From: Acorus gramineus | Taxonomy: Eukaryota; Streptophyta; Magnoliopsida; Acorales; Acoraceae | DNA length: 64,000 nucleotides | NCBI GenBank assembly: GCA_030737835.1 | Contig: CM060852.1 | Coordinates: 6,902,007 to 6,966,006, forward strand | Direction of reading: 5' to 3' | In this document: positions 12,619 through 24,583 of the stretch, one piece after another | Layout: each line of letters opens with the position of its first letter | Position numbering within the stretch: the first letter of the stretch is position 1 | Notes under the pieces: model-generated | Told to the model about the DNA's origin: nothing | Seen by the model: only the letters and a program-made list of their open reading frames with translations | Database searches by the model: none | Position numbers and translations under genes: made by a program

Positions 12619-12999
12619 TTTTATTAAGCTTGTGTTTATAGTGTGTGTATGGAAACCGTGTTTTCTGTGTTTAAAAGAATGTTTAACGTTTGATTGAATT
12701 GATTGCTTTTGAATTTTTATTTATTTTTTTAAAAAATGAGGAGCGTTAGCTTTGTTTGTTTGGTTCGGAAGTCAAAAGCGGTTCGAGGCGAGGGGAGCTG
12801 GGGGTGTTTCCCGCGGTTTACGAATCTGATTCTGTTAAAACGAGAGGAATTCGTGAGTAGCCACTGACCACCAGCCTCGTTTGCATCTGCTTTCTTTTCT
12901 TGTGTCGAGGCAAGAATTCTGTCTAAAAGTTATATGGTAATAATAATAAGGATAATATTACATACAATCATACTAGTTGGGATTGACAATCGCGTAAGC
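12619..12999. other. 3' flank of the OVATE gene
   Basis: Presumed 3' UTR followed by non-coding DNA. I see no recognisable element here. Confidence 0.4.
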
Positions 13000-14380
13000 T
13001 AATAATAAATTTGAGATTAAACACAAGAATGAAACATCACATCACACGAAGAACACAAGACATACGTTGTTCGGTCTATGTCAACATCTACGGGGCAAAA
13101 ACACAAAATCCATGATTGCCTTCCCATCAGTGCTTCAGATTCCGACCTAGGAGGATGAGATTTGAAGAACGAGGATTAATGGCGACACGAGTCGATGAAT
13201 CCATACCGTCGGCGGATGTACTGTTGAAAACTCCAACAACGATGTGTCGTATAGGATTTCATGGAAAGAAGGAGAAAAAAAAATCATGCAAGGTTGAAAG
13301 GAGCTCTCGGTGGTGGAAGCAGCACATCTATTCAGGTGTGCAATGATGATATCAATTTGTTGTGGATCCAAGATCCACCGAGAAGCGGATGCAAGACACG
13401 AACGTGCAGAGACGCTCGGGGTACAAAATTCACAGTGACACGCGGAGGCACGTGAGCGAATCACGTGAATCGTGGGTGCAGAGTTCGTATAGAAGAAGAT
13501 GGAATATTGCAACACGGTCTAAGGCGTTCTACACCGGGTACGGGAGGAGCCACCCCCATGTGGTTCGGTTAAAAGAGCAAGTCTAGCCATCTCGCGAGTG
13601 CGTGTGTGGCATGTCCAAGGTGGAGGTAAGATCCAGATCTTCTTTGGAGATCCACAAGGAGCGTAGAATAGATGCACGTGAAATCAAGTCATGCATTGAC
13701 TTGAAGATACACGATTACTGAGTCTGACTTAGGGGTTGGTCTATGATAAGGCGAGCGCAAGCTTATGGATCCAACAAAATTGGACGATGCAGATGCCCGG
13801 AAGAAAAAATTCCTAAAATCCATTCAAGGTGAAGTTCTATGGAGCGGGTCTAGTGTACAAAAAGACTCGTGATAGCGACTTGAAGGCTGGTGAAGCTCAA
13901 AGAAGTCGAAGACCACTTGATTGCAGGTGGAAGTGCATGGTTGCTCGCGTGGTCGTGCTTCAAGGACGATATGGAGCAAGGTGGAGACATCAACGGAAAT
14001 CTTCTAAGGGGTTCGAGAAAGTCCGAGTTTACTGGATACGAGCCAAGGTGGAGATTTGTTGGGATTATATCTCAATCCGGTGTATCACATCGGATGGCTA
14101 TGATGAAACTATATTAGGTTGGCCACCTAATGAGTAGAATATTATGTAAGATTTGATCTTATTTAATTTTAAATTGAATCTCCTAAAATAGGAAATAATA
14201 TTTGTTTGTTATTTAGGAGAGTGAATATCTCCTAATTAATGGAAACAATATTTGTTTGTTAATTGGGAGATTACTTAGAGAGGAAGTTATTTATCTCTAT
14301 ACATATCTTCTAGGATTTCATGAAGTACATGTTTTGTATAAATAATGAAGCATATATTTCAATGAATTGCATAGATTCAT
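13000..14380 (+). mobile_element. Degenerate non-autonomous LTR retrotransposon (copia-like) with 3' LTR
   Basis: At 14042-14054 CCAAGGTGGAGAT forms a purine-rich tract followed directly by TTGTTGGGATTATATC. This is the usual polypurine tract plus TG start of a Ty1-copia 3' LTR. The LTR would run from about 14056 to 14350-14380. Upstream, 13040-13095 resembles the leader of such elements (AACACAAGACATACGTTGTTCGGT). The roughly 1 kb between them has no gag or pol frame. I did not find a matching 5' LTR, so the element is either decayed or a LARD/TRIM-type derivative. Confidence 0.5.
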
Positions 14381-15755
14381 TTATATAAAAAAAATGAAAC
14401 ATATCTCATTAAAGTAAATATATGCTTCAATAATTTCTTATCAACACATATAAGACTGAAATTGATACTAAAAAAAAAAATGTGTGTAATAGCACTATAA
14501 TAATAATAATTCTACAGAGAATTGGTTGGTTGTTTTTTAACGCGTGATGTGTGTTCCTTCTTCTTCTTTTTTTTCTTTTTGTTTTTGGTATAAAGTGTTT
14601 ATTTTTTAGGTGTATAAAGGAATTTATTAGGTAATTGTACCAACTCTAACATCCAGTAATAAACCATTATCAATGTTACTAAAAATTAAAGCACGGGAGC
14701 GGGGAAGAGTTCTCGATTAGGTGAGCCGTGGAACTCATGCCCCCGACGCCCGTGTTTACCAACATGAGCCATGATAGAAAAACATTGTTTTCAAATCTTC
14801 TCTACCACAGAGAGAAATGGTCTTTAAATGTCATTTTTGAATTGACAATGCTAACGCAATTTTTTTGTTTTCATTGGGATGGTGTTCCGTTGCGTTAACC
14901 AACTCAAAGTCTACAAAAACGCATTCTCAAACGTAAAGGTGGCGCCACATATAATGTGGTGGGGTCAATTGATCTCATCACATTTAAAAAAAAAGAAAAT
15001 GATTCACAGGCCCCATCTTTTTAAGCCCCATATACATAATACATATTTTACTCTTTTGTGTTTTTTTTCTTTATTCGGTAACTATTCCGATAATCAAGGA
15101 GACAATTATAATTACTCTCTTCCACCTATATAGAATTAATGACGGTGACAATAAATCATTTCCATTTATAATTCACGTTTCTTGTTTTGATTTTGGATTC
15201 ATTCTAATTGAATTATTTATACAATTATAATTAATAGTTCATTTTCTTTTTAAAACACCATTATTGTTTTTAAAAATACCTAGCACGAGATTGAAAATGA
15301 TTTATGTTTATGCTGTTGTGTTGTAATTACTTGATTTTACATATTTATAGTTGTTGAATCTGGTCTTTGATTGTAAATTATTTTTATTGGTATGTTCTTT
15401 CATTTTAGATGATCTAACACAAATATTCTAAATTCGTTTAAAATTTTATTTTTTGTTTGAATTCAAATTCATATTTAAATGTATAGTAACACTTTTTTTT
15501 AATTTTCTTTGAAAGTGAGTTACATTTCACTTGTCATATAATTCACATTTCAATTGTCATATACATGTGTAGTAACACTTGAATTCTATGTCATATACAA
15601 AGAAACATACATTTGATTTTGTCAGTTACATTTAATAATCAAATGTAAATTCAATTCTAAAAATGTCAGTTACATTTATCAAATAATGAATTACTTTTAT
15701 TATGCTTAGTTACATATAAAAACATATAAAAAGTCATATACGAATAATCAATTAT
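14381..15755. other. AT-rich intergenic DNA, no gene seen
   Basis: Mostly AT-rich. A motif at about 14940-14985 (GCCACATATAATGTGGTGGGGTC) recurs at 46856-46878, indicating another dispersed repeat. From 15400 to 15750 a loose repetition of CATTT and GTTACAT words is visible. No protein frame is supported. Confidence 0.4.
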
Positions 15756-16300
15756 GTGGGGGATGAAGTCAGGTCATCCACTTCTGAGCCGGATCAACGT
15801 AGATCCAGGATTTTTGACGTAGGTCTGAGACGATGTTGATGCTGACTCCTCTTCACGACGATCCGAAACGAGCTCCTTCTGCTAGTCATCCTCCCCCTTC
15901 TTTGTCCTTCAAACACCTGAAACTCACACCAGTGTGGTGCCGGCTAACGCCCCTCCAACGCTGAAGTCAGTAAGTTCATCTATGAGAAGAAGAAGAACTT
16001 AGAATTCTTCAGTGCAAGTAGGGAAGAGAGAGTGCATACCTTGAGGGGGAGGAGAAGTCCCCTTTTTATACTAGAGAAGGGGTGTGCCGAGCTTAAATAT
16101 TTTAGACGGAAAATAAAAGAGAATGATGAAAAGATTCGATTGATTTTTAATATTTTTGGAAACAAATCAATTTTGAAATTAAATGACAACAATCGACAGG
16201 GACGGAAGATGAAAACAAATCCCAAAAAATGAGGGATTTGAACATTAACATGTGTGACTTTAAAAGGGGGTACTTTTGTATTTTGCTATTTTTTTATCAA
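15756..16300 (-). mobile_element. LTR-like sequence, probable Gypsy solo LTR, minus orientation
   Basis: Read on the minus strand this has a TATA-type promoter (AGTATAAAAAGGGGAC, complement of about 16054-16069) and a CT-rich leader. Further down come GACTTCAGCGTTGGAGGGGC and a GTTAGCCGGCACCACAC block typical of plant LTR leader regions, and a terminus ...CCCCCACA. No internal domain adjoins it on either side. I could not find a flanking 5-bp duplication, so the limits and class are inferred. Confidence 0.4.
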
Positions 16301-17100
16301 AGTCAATCAGATATCTAATGATAATTTGACACCTATTGGGGCCTGTGAGTGGGGCCTATGAATTGAGGCCTGTGTAGCAAAACTAAAAAAAAACCCTCAA
16401 ATTACTACTGTCACCCTTTCAAACTATAGTAACCCAGTCCACCAGTAACCCCATCAATCCACTAGTTGAGCCTATCGGTCCACTAGTTAATAGTTTATTT
16501 TTCATTAATGTAAGTTGTTCTATTTGAAAAAAAAATAAAAATTATGTTTTTTATAAATATATGATAAGAGAAGATTTTTTAAAATTTTTATAGAATTTTT
16601 TTTTAAAAATAACTTCATCTAATAAAATGCTTAGAGCTGCTACTGCCCAAATGGAGCCATAGATCTCATATACAATTGTTGGGATTCTTATAATCAAGTG
16701 ATCAAAACTTAATTTTTGAAAAACATTGTTTTTATAGTTTCTCAATTACTCAGGTTGGGGTATAAAAATGAATCTAATTAAACATGAAAAAGTGTTTGGT
16801 TCGCATTTTAGAATTTGAAGCTTTTCATAGATAAAATCCGCCAAACGCTGATCTAAGATGGGCGTGTAAGTGAACTGAAAAGTGACAGTTATGAGAGCTT
16901 GGTGTCCAAAAGTTACAAACTTAGTTTATAAGTTCCTGATGTAGGATTGCATGATGATTTTCGATGTACATATGAGCATATCATGTGACTCGAATTTTTT
17001 GTGCGGCATGATCTCCCATCTACTCCAAGTCTACTAATGCTGTTGAGAAAGAAGCAGTAAACCCAATTTCATATAGTTTAAACTCACTTTCACACACAAT
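16301..17100. other. Intergenic DNA with repeat fragments
   Basis: At 16330-16480 there is a fragment rich in GGGGCCTGTGAG and CCACTAGTT words, related to the repeat at 14940 and 46856 (GACCCCATCAACCCATC). The rest is AT-rich. No gene is supported. Confidence 0.35.
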
Positions 17101-17109
17101 ATGACACAA

Positions 17110-17560
17110 ATATATGCACTCACATACATAGAAATCCATAAGGCAAAACACACAAAAATACAGTGAGATAGACAGGGCGACACATAATCCAAGCATACAA
17201 GACCACCCTACGAAGGGTGTGAGAGTCAGGACCTAGAAGGTCCAGAACAACCTTTGTGGAGCAAAGTCCACAACAGCCCAGCCCAACAGGGCTTGTAACA
17301 AGACAACAACATAGTTTGGTCAATCTTGCTGAATGCAAGAATTGAACCCAGGCGAGCGGCAGAGCGACAGTGTCTCTTTCCATTCGGCTGAATCCGGTTG
17401 GGACACTTGCTCTTCAATTTTATGGTTTGGAACGAACTCTGGTGAGTTCATTATATTATATTGGCGAATAGATAAGCTCGATCTGAGCCAATAGAGATTC
17501 TATATATAGACAAGGGGGCCAACTCATGAGCCAAGCAATTGCAGCCGTCTGATTCAGCAG
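17110..17560 (-). mobile_element. Possible LTR or retroelement leader, minus orientation
   Basis: On the minus strand CTATATATAGA (about 17501-17511) could be a TATA box. It is followed by about 400 bp of moderately GC-rich sequence with short open frames (17120-17417) that lack any domain. The organisation resembles an LTR U3-R-U5, but I found no partner copy in the window. The class is uncertain. Confidence 0.25.
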
Positions 17561-17744
17561 AAGGTTTGATGTGTGGAGTGTAGACAATTATAGATTATTT
17601 AATATTTAATCATATATTTTGTATATTTCATTATCAAAATAATGATCTCTTCCTCTATGCTACGTGATTGAATGAATCCATATGTTGAAAAAAATTTGGA
17701 GGCCTATTTTAAGAATGCAAGTTTTCATATGCATTTACTTCTTT

Positions 17745-18115
17745 TTTTTATTAAACGGCATGTGATTGCCTTTGTATTAATAAGCTCAACGCCCAAATAG
17801 ATTACAAACAATAACAAAACAAAAGAAGGGCAACAATCCATTACAAAAAGGTTAAAGGACCCATAGCGGAAAATATTTCTATTCGGGCCATATAAACAAA
17901 CCACCTATACCCACACAAAACATTCCCCAATCTCATCTTGGATAAAATTCACAACCATCTCCCAAATGCCCCAGATGTTCTTAGCGTATGAGAGCTGACC
18001 TCTAAAAATCGACTAGTTTCGGGTTAAACCAAATCGACCAAACCATAGCTGAAACGTAGAGTTGTGAGACCTTTGCATGCACCGAATGATCTCCGACCAT
18101 TCTTAGCATCTAAAT
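17745..18115 (-). mobile_element. LINE 3' end remnant (antisense)
   Basis: Minus-strand translation gives fragments such as AMVWSIWFNPKLVDF, typical of the region after the zinc-binding reverse-transcriptase domain of plant L1-type LINEs. It has stops and no upstream reverse transcriptase. The recognisable part is short, so this is a 5'-truncated dead copy. Confidence 0.4.
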
Positions 18116-18134
18116 TAAAAAAATATCATCTTTA

Positions 18135-18438
18135 GGACTAGTTTGATAAATTATTAAAGTTTTTAAGATAAATTATTCTAATTTTAAGAGATAAAAAATT
18201 CTTCAATTTTTTCATACTTACATTTATCAAAATTTTACTAAGATAAAAAATGGGGATAAATGCTATCACACCCTTTAAGTGGAATAAAATATCTTCATTT
18301 GCATTTTAAAATTGGGACAATTGTCCGCAATTTATCCCGATTATTTTTTTATACCAAACGGAGATAAGTTGTCCTCTCACTCACTTATCCCCATAATTAT
18401 CCTTTATCCCAACACTTATCCCCTTGCTAAACTAGTCC
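18135..18438 (+). mobile_element. Tourist-like MITE, family D copy 1
   Basis: A 304-bp non-coding element bounded by GGACTAGTTT and its inverse AAACTAGTCC, flanked on both sides by TTA (18132-18134 and 18439-18441). Terminal repeats plus a TTA duplication are the hallmark of PIF/Harbinger-derived MITEs. A truncated relative in the opposite orientation lies at 44530-44742 and shares ACAATTGTC, GATATTTTATTCCAC and ATTTTGATAAATGTAA words. Confidence 0.8.
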
Positions 18439-18589
18439 TTAGGTAGCAAAAGGCATGACCACATATCTGATGTACAATCAGACCTCTATCGATTATGTAT
18501 TTACATATTTTTAATTTTTCTTTGTTATATGGAAATGCACTTTTACATTTATAAATAGAGTGTAACAACACTATTTATAACAGTCCAAA

Positions 18590-18805
18590 ATACAGTTTTT
18601 TTCTCAGTCCAAAATACAGCCCTGTATACCACGTTAGAAATCGAGTCAAGCATATACCTTGTTAGATGTTGTATATACCACATTAAATATTTTCTTATAC
18701 CTATTAAAAATTGGTTCATTCAACTCAAAGTGGAGCGATATACATTTTTTATCAAATCATATATCTCATTAAATAATATTTAATATTTAAAAAAAAAAAC
18801 AAGTG
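18590..18805 (+). repeat. Dispersed repeat E, copy 1
   Basis: About 215 bp shared with 48487-48705 in the same orientation, including AGTCCAAAA, ATATACC.CGTTAGATG.TGTATA, TTATACCTATTAAAAAT and GTGGAGCGATATACATTTTTT. No coding capacity or clear inverted ends are visible. It may be part of an unrecognised MITE. Confidence 0.6.
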
Positions 18806-19429
18806 AGGCATGGATTTTGATTGGTCTAACATTTTCTTTATAAATATATCTTATTTATTGTTTTTCGATTTTTCTTTCTTAGAAATAAAGCTATGGACGG
18901 TGACTATACGTGTCTGGCAGACAGTGTTACAATGCACGCAATCCTTCAAAATAAAAAAAAAATTATTTAAATTTAACATTAATCAAATCAAATGGTAATG
19001 AAACAACTATTCCCGGCAACCGAATACTCAATTCCACCAAACAAATTTTTTTTTGTTTGGTAAAAGTTGAGAACTTGGGAGAGAGGGGAGGGTGAAGAGA
19101 AAATGTGAGAGATAGAAAGAGAGAGAAGAGGGTGGAGGAGGGTGGCGCATCTTCCAAACTATTAAATTCAAGATCCAGACCACCATCTTAAAATAGACTC
19201 GGTGTCACCCAAAAAAAAGCCGCTCAGAAGGGGTCTACATCAAATGAGAGCCCTCTAAACCGGGAAACAAAAAAAAAAGGCTCATAAAACACTCAAAAAA
19301 AAAAAAAAAAAAATCCACCCATGCACGCCCCATGTGCGTATACGTAGGGGAAGATGCGGAGAGGACGACAACCCCTCTCTCTCCCTCTCCCTTCTTTTTC
19401 CAACCAAATTTATCATAACCAACTTCTTT
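18806..19429. other. 5' flank of the DUF620 gene
   Basis: Contains a purine-rich tract at about 19074-19145 (repeated GAGAGAGG / GAAGAGGG) and a CT-rich run at 19370-19400 just before the coding start. Such CT-rich leaders are common in plant 5' UTRs. No separate gene is supported; short antisense frames at 19235-19597 come from the composition. Confidence 0.4.
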
Positions 19430-21934
19430 ATGAGGAAACTCTGCCCGAATTTCGACAGAGACGATGCCTTGGAGACCGTGCTCGAGGTGCCGATCCCGGA
19501 CGAGATGTTCGCTAACATGGGGGGAGGCGGCGGAGGCAACCATCACCGGTGGCAGACGATGAGGGCGTGGATGAAGTCCGTACCCGAGGATGGGCATGCG
19601 TCGTCGTTGCCCCAGCTCGCCGGACGCAACGCCGAGCTTCAGCTCCTCCTCAACGTCGTCGGATCGCCTCTAGTGCCGTTCCCCGTCCCGCCGGAGGCCG
19701 TCAACCGTCCGATCCGGGACTGTTCCATCGTAAGATGCATTCATTTGTTGTTGCCCAATCTAAAGCACTGTGTATGATTTTATTTGGTTTTCCAATAATT
19801 TGATTTTTTTACTTATTATCAATTGATTGAAATCAAAATCAATCAACAATAATACCACCAATTATAAAAGGTATATTCTATTTCTCAAAAACATAAAAAA
19901 ATCAATCGATGATCCCCATCCCCCATTTACAATCCATAATTTGGGGCGGGCACCTAGACAGTTTGATTGATTCGAAACTACATTATTTAAAAATTATGTG
20001 GGAGTGTTTCATATCATGTTTCCAAGATTAGGGACCCGGCATTGTGGGAGTGCGGGAAATAAAACTCAAAAAGGGCAGAATCTAACCGAGAGGCTCTAGG
20101 CACTTATTCCTTTTTTATTGTCTGTTTTTGCTTTCAATTTTTTTTCCTCCTCTCTATCTAATTCAAAATTGTATTACGATTTCAATAATGATATTAGGGT
20201 GGCAATATCTAACTTTTTTTTATCAAAAATCAATTGATTAAAATCAAATTTATTTTCGATCACCTTTGCATGATCATATTCTTTTATTAAGCGATTGATG
20301 TCTTCCCCTTGAAGGTTGTCTGTTTTGAACTTAATTTAGAATCTTGAATTGGTACCAAAAGATCAAATTCTATTTTGGTGTATTCTATTGAAAAATTCTA
20401 GTGTTCATGGAACACAGGAAGCATCAACAGCGAAATACATCGTCCAACAATACATCGCAGCAACCGGGGGGCTGGCGGCCCTGAATTCGGTGAACAGCAT
20501 GTACGCGATAGGGAAAGTGAGGATGAGCGCGTCAGAGTTCCATGCGGGGAACGAGAGCGTGGCGGCCAGTGGGAACGGAGAGGTGGGCGCGTTCGTGCTC
20601 TGGCAGAAGAACCCGGACCTCTGGTACTTGGAGCTCGTTGTGTCCGGGTGTAAGGTCAGCGCCGGGAGCGATGGAAAGGTCGCGTGGAGGCAGTTCGCAG
20701 CACAGCAATCCCACGCTTCCAAGGGACCGCCCCGCTCGTTACGTCGCTCCCTTCAGGTAGTCATTATACATAACTTTCTCGACTTATATCCCTAGCATAA
20801 TCTAATAATTTTATTTCAGATGTATTATTTTTCTCTGAAACCATATTAGATCCACCATATTTTAATATGTGATCATTCAATCTTATTATCTCAAAATAAA
20901 TAAAGTTAAGAAGAAAAAAAACCTAATGAAGGGTTAGAATTTAATGGAATCATAATTTTAATTTTAAAATTTGATAGAGTATGTCAGAAGATATAAGATC
21001 AGATGATTACCAGCGCATTGAAAAATCTAATTGTCAAATACGCGTTGGACATAATCCGAACGCTTTTATTTGATAATAATCTTCAAGTTGTTTTTGCGTA
21101 ACTTTTTGCTTTTGAAGACTAGTATAACTGAGTGTGTGTGTTTTTTATGGAGGGTACTTAATATCACTGCAAAAAAAACTAAGGACACCATTACACATTT
21201 TGATTTTTTTTTAAATAATATATTCACTCTAATGAAATAATGATTTTATAAAAAAAATGAAACACATATTTCAATGAAGTTAATTAAAATATTTATATAA
21301 AATGTAAAATTTTATACCAAAACATGTAATTTATTAATGTGAGCACATCATATTGAAATTTGAGTAAAAATAAATAAATAAAAGAATTTACTGTGTAACA
21401 TCACTCTTTATTTATTCGTGATTCCAGGGACTAGACCCCAGGTCGACAGCAAACCTCTTTTCAGACGCGGTATGCATCGGGGAGAAGATCATAAACAACG
21501 AGGACTGTTTCATACTGAAGCTGGAGGCGAGCCCGGACGTGCTCAAGGCGCGCAGCAGCTCAAGCTTCGAGATCATCCACCACACCATATGGGGATACTT
21601 CAGCCAACGAACGGGCCTCCTCGTTAAATTCGAGGACTCTCACCTGCTCCGTATGAAGGCGAGGAGAGACGAGAGCGTGTTCTGGGAGACGAGCATGGAA
21701 TCCGAGATCGACGACTACCGATACATTGAGGGCCTCAACATCGCCCACGGCGGTCGGACCGTGGTTACGCTCTTTCGGTACGGGGAGGGCTCGGCCAATC
21801 ACAAGAGGAAGATGGAGGAGGAGTGGTCGATCGAGGAGGTCGACTTCAATATATGGGGGTTGTCTATGGACTGCTTCTTGCCCCCTGCTGATCTTAAGAG
21901 GGAGCAGGAGGGGGATGAGCACTCAATAAGGTGA
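19430..21934 (+). CDS. DUF620 family protein, three exons
   Basis: Exons 19430-19729, 20418-20756 and 21428-21934 join in frame to 381 residues with GT-AG introns. The product starts MRKLCPNFDRDDALETVLEV, the conserved start of the DUF620 family as I remember it from Arabidopsis. That is why I start at 19430 and not at the in-frame ATG at 19334. Other family blocks are YIAATGGLAALNSVNSMYA, GAFVLWQKNPDLWYLELVV, GLDPRSTANLFSDAVCIGEK and WGYFSQRTGLLVKFEDSHLL, with WSIEEVDFNIWGLSMDCFL near the end. DUF620 is plant-specific and has no established biochemical role. I see no signal peptide or membrane segment. Coding DNA is GC-rich, in contrast with the AT-rich introns (688 and 671 bp). Confidence 0.93.
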
Positions 21935-22720
21935 TGGGTTGGTTTGTTTTGTTGGTTGTACTTTTTAGAGATGTGTCATATATTCTTTTCTTTTTATTCT
22001 TTTTTTTTTATTTTTTTATTTTGAGAGAGAGGGAAATATTTTACGTGGAAGATGGGGGTATTTGTTCATAGGCATACACGGATTGTTGGAAGAATTTTTA
22101 TGGAGATTTACAATTTGGTTTTTGCATTGTCATTGTGGATTTTTTGTCTTGATCGTTTTTAATATGATTGATGATAAGGCATGACCGAAGCATGTATTTT
22201 GGTGTTTTCTTGTTCTTTCGTTGTGTTTTTATAAAATATAGACGCAGACGATTAGTGTGGATTGTGGAGGTCAATCTTCTTCTTTTTGGATGGGCCGGAT
22301 TCAAATCACTGGAGATGAAATGAATCCTTGAATAGTTGGTGTTGAGATTTTGGAGCGGGTGATCTTTGCCTTTGATTATCTGATTTCGTATTGGTGTAAT
22401 GTCAGCTAAAAGAATCTCGGACGATCAAGTTAGAATAAGATCGAGGAAGAGTTTAGAAAATTGAGGGATTCGAATGAATTGAATGAGTAAATGTGTGTAT
22501 TTTTTGGAGGGGGGTACCCCTCTATTTATAATTAAAAAATGATGATGTGTCAGGCACGCTTTCTTATCATGGAGAAATCTTGAACTGTTTTATGATTGAT
22601 GTATGCTTGTGTATGCTTGTTTTATCTCCTTTGATTGAGTCAACGCTTCAGCTGTCATGTCCTCTCGGCTACATTATCATTTTTAGATATATTTTTTTTA
22701 CAATATTATTGTAATGAGTC
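21935..22720. other. 3' flank and possible LTR fragment
   Basis: After the presumed 3' UTR of the DUF620 gene, 22300-22560 reads on the minus strand as a TATA-type start (TATAAATAGAGGGGTACCCC) with a CT-rich leader. That could be a fragment of an LTR. No coding frame is supported. Confidence 0.3.
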
Positions 22721-22727
22721 CAAAACA

Positions 22728-23290
22728 CATGGCACAAAGCCTTTTTTACCGGGCATGTTCGATCCTCAAATGAAGTCCTTGCACCTAGATCTGTCAACGG
22801 ATCGGGTCCGGGTGGACTCGGACCCGTTTGATTGCCGGGTCCTTCGGGTCGGGTCCATATCGGGTCTCGGGTCGGGTCGGGTCGGGTCGACCCATTAACA
22901 AGTTCATGCCAGACAAAGAGAAGTTCAAAAACTTTTCAAGGGCCTACAATGGCTTCATTTTTTTTTCTTTTTAATAGAGTCTAATGTATTATAAATAGTT
23001 CTTCACTATTTTGATTTTTAAATGTTTTATGAGGGAACATTTGGAATACGGTTTGGATTATTATGTTTTTACGTGAAGTCAAAAGACTGTAAAAATATTT
23101 CAAATGTTTAAAATTTTAAATGATTATTCAATATTTAGTTATAAATGTTTGGTTGAATCATGAGTGTTAGGTTATATCATAAATAAAAAAATTACATAAT
23201 ATTTGGGTTGAGTCAATCAGGTCTAACGGGTCCACATGGCACAAAGCCTTTTCTACCGGACATGCTCGACCCTCAGATGAAGTCCTGCAC
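22728..23290 (+). repeat. Imperfect 60-bp direct repeats around a GGGTC pentanucleotide tract
   Basis: A segment at about 22728-22785 (CACATGGCACAAAGCC, then a GATCCTCA.ATGAAGTCC part) returns at about 23227-23282 with a few changes. Between them lies a tract of GGGTC/GGGTCC pentanucleotides (about 22798-22893), followed by AT-rich DNA. Either a segmental duplication or an insertion with a long flanking duplication would give this. Confidence 0.65.
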
Positions 23291-23775
23291 CTCATATGCT
23301 TATAGACTTGAAGAGGTCAGGCTCTTTTTCTTGGATGCTTGTTGTTCTTTAGAGGTTTGGCCCAAGGTGTACATCGGACCCCAAGGTGAGCAATATTATC
23401 CGGTTTTGGTGCGACTCTGATTCTTGACTTATTCTGATATATTTATTTATTATTCAATCAAGATAAACTTTATCATACACACTCAGAATTTTATTGTTGA
23501 GATCAATTCATTGAAATATACAATTCATATTTTTAGATAAGAAATATGATTTTTAGAAGAAAAAAAGAACTATAAAATAGATTGAGTATAATATTTTCCT
23601 TTTATGTTTTCAGAAAAAGCTATATTATACTTAATTACTGCAATCTTATATACTTCATCAATCCCCTCCACTTACTACATCGAGGTATTTATCTCATTAA
23701 ACTTTTTTACATTCTCTATAACTATTTATTATAAAATATATATTCTATCTTTTAAAAAATACATATGTCACTAGA

Positions 23776-23778
<3 letters not shown>

Positions 23779-23811
<33 letters not shown>
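23779..23811 (+). repeat. (TA)n microsatellite
   Basis: Uninterrupted TA dinucleotides, about 16 units. Confidence 0.9.
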
Positions 23812-23817
<6 letters not shown>

Positions 23818-23904
23818 AAATTACAGTATAATTTGCATTTTAGATCATAGAATGTACCGAATATAACATTTTCCTTTCAAACCCAAAGACAACGTAGAGT
23901 CTCA

Positions 23905-24128
23905 AGCCCAGCCCATGATAATCCTCCCCATTCATATGGCTCACACGAGTTACCCAATACTTCACTTTACCATCAATAATCCAACACAAACACCGAGACG
24001 GCTATCCAACATCAAACGGTCTCAAATTTCAGATGTCATCCCCATTATCGTCACCTGTCGGTGACATGACTGCGAACGAAAAACACCCCCAAATCGGCAC
24101 TTTAGGGTTTCTCTGAAGCCCTTATAAA
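23905..24128 (+). promoter_or_regulatory. snoRNA-type promoter: site II, telo-box and TATA
   Basis: Two overlapping AGCCCA (reverse of site II TGGGCT) at 23905-23910 and 23910-23915, a reversed telo-box TTAGGGTTT at 24102-24110 and TATAAA at 24123-24128. The pair telo-box plus site II is known to mark plant ribosomal-protein and snoRNA genes. The TATA box would place the transcript start near 24155, about 110 bp before the first snoRNA. Confidence 0.7.
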
Positions 24129-24265
24129 GCCTCCCCTTCCCCTTTATGCCGTTCACCATACCTAAATTCCCTCTTCACTTTCAATCGATTGGTTGTTCGT
24201 CGCCGTTTCATCTCTGATTATCAGGTTGTTTTTTTTTATTATTATTTTGTTTGTTTTTCGATTTG

Positions 24266-24352
24266 AGATGGCAAGTGATGCGAATAAATCTTATCCTACG
24301 CACCGAAATCACAATGTGTGGATCCACAACTCCGCTTATTGTCTGATGCCTC
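24266..24352 (+). ncRNA. Box C/D snoRNA, guide against 25S rRNA 5' region, copy 1
   Basis: Terminal stem GGCA (24270-24273) with TGCC (24347-24350), box C GTGATGC (24275-24281, one base from RUGAUGA) and box D CTGA (24343-24346). The 12 bases CTCCGCTTATTG (24330-24341) upstream of box D are perfectly complementary to CAAUAAGCGGAG, a universally conserved stretch near the 5' end of 25S rRNA. By the D+5 rule the target is the U of CAAU, about position 48 of plant 25S by my count from memory. A weaker upstream guide CTTATCCTAC before a CCGA box may also exist. An overlapping 69-codon frame (24193-24402) is not convincing as a protein. Confidence 0.82.
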
Positions 24353-24458
24353 TTTCACATCGATATCTTGATCATCCAAACACGCACGTCCGATTCATCT
24401 GACTATCAGGTTGTCTTTGTTTATAGTTTTTATGGTTTCATTTTCGATCTGTCTTAAG

Positions 24459-24547
24459 AGATGGCAAGTGATGCGAATGAATCTTATCCTACGCACCGAA
24501 ATCACAACGTGTGGATTCATAACTCCGCTTATTGTCTGATGCATCTT
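24459..24547 (+). ncRNA. Box C/D snoRNA, guide against 25S rRNA 5' region, copy 2
   Basis: Near-identical to the snoRNA 193 bp upstream. Box C is at 24468-24474, box D at 24536-24539, and the guide CTCCGCTTATTG at 24523-24534 is unchanged. The outer stem is altered: GAT-G-GCA (24460-24466) pairs with TGC-ATC with one bulged base. Differences between copies lie outside the guide and boxes, as expected for two functional duplicates. Confidence 0.8.
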
Positions 24548-24583
24548 TTACATCGATATCTTTTAAGATTAAATATATTCTCA

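Noticed and set aside
24193..24402. 69-codon frame starting MFVAVSSLII
   Set aside because: It overlaps the promoter leader and first snoRNA. The snoRNA boxes, stem and guide explain the conserved part better.
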